Source: Bacteroidales bacterium
GTDB lineage: Bacteria > Bacteroidota > Bacteroidia > Bacteroidales > UBA3824
Direction: 5' to 3'
DNA: 64,000 nt
NCBI GenBank assembly: GCA_016286055.1
Contig: JAEERW010000003.1
Span: 339,069 to 403,068, forward strand
Part shown: in pieces, positions 62,955-64,000 of the stretch
Numbering within the stretch: the first letter of the stretch is position 1
Layout of the letters: each line of letters starts with the position of its first letter
The notes under the pieces: generated by a model
What the model was told of the DNA's origin: nothing
Seen by the model: only the letters and a program-made list of their open reading frames with translations
The model's database searches: none
Translations under genes and position numbers: made by a program

Positions 62955-64000
62955 TTATTTCACCACGATTTTGAATTGAACTTTGTAGGTGACTCCTTCT
63001 TGGATGATGTATCCTGTGTACGTACCGACGGGCAGCGTGGTTGTGATGATTTGCTGACAATCGTTGATGGTCTGCACTACAGAGCCGTTGGAATTGACAA
63101 TCTGTAGAGTGCAATATTGGTAGTCTTCATCGTTGAAGTGCAGCAATTCTATCGTGATAAGCTCGCCGGCGTTGGCAGGGTTGGGATAGACATTGACGCT
63201 GTGTCGCTTCTGTGTGGGTATTACGGCGTCTTCGAGGAGTACCGAGCATACTTTCAGTTTGACGCCGCTTGTGGTCATCACCTCTGCGCTGTACTTGCCG
63301 TAGAAGTTGCCTGACGATTGCAGATACTGGTTGGTCTCGCCAAAAAGCGCAACGCCGTCCTTGTACCACTGGTAACTCGTAAAGATGTCGTCGTGGTTGT
63401 CGATGGCGATGATGTCGTCAAAGAGTTTTATGATGTAACTGCTCTCAAAATTGACCGTGATGCTGGCGTAAGACGTATCGCTCTCCAAGTTTCGGGTGGT
63501 GTCGTTGGTGAAGGTGATGTCAAGCGTATGATTGCCGGCAGCCATCTGGTCGTCCACCTTGAAGTAGATGATACCGATGTTTGGCGCAAGATCGTCGCTC
63601 TTATCAAACGGTTTGTATTTGTTGTCCAATTGCTTTATTTTGTAAAAGTTTGGACGTCCGGCGTTCTTGAAGTCAATTGTGATTTCGGCGGTCTCCCTTG
63701 CGCAGTAGCCTTCAGTCTTGATTTCCATTTGTTCGGTCTCGATGCTGAATCCGATCACCTGCACCAAAAATTCAATGCCGGTGTCGTGTTTCTTGCCATT
63801 GATTTTAGTCTGGATGTGCATCGTGTGGTCGCCCACGTTGAGCAAATTGAGCACATTGTGGTTGAGAGCGTCTGCGCCGTCCATGAAAATGTCGAAATTG
63901 TCGGTTTCGTCAATGCTGATGGCGTAGATGCTGCTGCCGTGCAGGTCGAGACCTTCAAGCGCGATGTCTTCGTCAGAAAGCTGTGTGTATGTGTATTTCA
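62955..64000 (-). CDS. T9SS-targeted secreted protein (partial, 5' end beyond window)
   Basis: An open minus-strand frame of about 348 codons continues without a stop to the right edge; the Met at 63884 is internal. The last 80 residues are a type IX secretion C-terminal domain: SVNVYPNPANAGELITIELL and LPVGTYTGYII ending FKIVVK. Before it are Ig-like or CARDB-like beta domains (MQIKTEGYCARETAEITIDF is one such piece, with MAAGNHTLDITFTND). The protein is exported and probably surface-attached or released. Its N-terminal domains, and so its activity, lie outside the window. Confidence 0.85.
   Translation of the reverse strand, partial: KYTYTQLSDEDIALEGLDLHGSSIYAISIDETDNFDIFMDGADALNHNVLNLLNVGDHTMHIQTKINGKKHDTGIEFLVQVIGFSIETEQMEIKTEGYCARETAEITIDFKNAGRPNFYKIKQLDNKYKPFDKSDDLAPNIGIIYFKVDDQMAAGNHTLDITFTNDTTRNLESDTSYASITVNFESSYIIKLFDDIIAIDNHDDIFTSYQWYKDGVALFGETNQYLQSSGNFYGKYSAEVMTTSGVKLKVCSVLLEDAVIPTQKRHSVNVYPNPANAGELITIELLHFNDEDYQYCTLQIVNSNGSVVQTINDCQQIITTTLPVGTYTGYIIQEGVTYKVQFKIVVK

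Overview
The window reads as a chromosomal segment of an anaerobic Bacteroidota, most likely Bacteroidales. The grounds are Bacteroides-type -7 promoter boxes (TAnnTTTG) before many genes, a ClpC with a very acidic linker, a Kdo (LPS) operon, a TonB-dependent receptor with a CarboxypepD-type N-terminal domain, secreted glycosidases, a T9SS-type C-terminal domain at the right edge, and oxygen-sensitive radical-SAM proteins. No rRNA, tRNA, insertion sequence, prophage or CRISPR array was seen. I cannot name a genus.

Layout. 1-2000: tail of an unknown gene and two unknown envelope proteins. 2001-4852: clpC overlapping a stand-alone HPt protein. 4856-8637 (minus): a receiver/histidine kinase overlapping kdsA, then a transaldolase-CBS fusion, then a KdsC-like phosphatase. 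8678-12457: GH18 lipoprotein and an S9 peptidase. 12555-13892: rplS and a membrane TPR protein, each followed by a terminator. 13916-18106: two paralogous chemoreceptors. 18205-21419: coaD/radical SAM, an EFR1-type ferredoxin, and a lipoprotein. 21615-26135: a LuxR regulator with a degenerate receiver facing six tandem outer-membrane beta-barrel paralogues. 26232-33679: two MATE transporters, an AlkD-like protein, and a thiamine operon (TPP riboswitch, TonB receptor, PnuT, ThiN). 33755-43395: surface and sugar functions (YfaP-like membrane protein, GH8, a two-domain esterase) with an amidohydrolase, a Gfo/Idh oxidoreductase, an SBF transporter and a cysteine-rich nitroreductase lipoprotein. 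43388-48200 (minus): DUF362, two duplicated DUF4874/DUF4832-like lipoproteins, a YgiT zinc finger and a macrodomain. 48318-51771: SSS symporter and a histidine phosphatase of MINPP/phytase type.

51902-60440 is the most unusual part: seven same-strand genes with gaps of 13 nt or less or ATGA overlaps. They encode a Ycf46-like AAA+ ATPase, a UPF1-like SF1 helicase, two unrecognised proteins (one with a possible degenerate PLD-like domain and a long coiled coil), a DUF2997 protein, a DUF1257 (Ycf35-like) protein and a minimal radical-SAM protein. It looks like a horizontally mobile functional module of unknown purpose. A GH2 gene with its own promoter follows, and the window ends inside a T9SS-tagged secreted protein.

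How the genes fit together: thiamine import and pyrophosphorylation under TPP control; Kdo synthesis with a possible alternative source of arabinose 5-phosphate; and scattered polysaccharide and phytate breakdown typical of gut or rumen Bacteroidales. All family calls come from reading motifs, without database searches.
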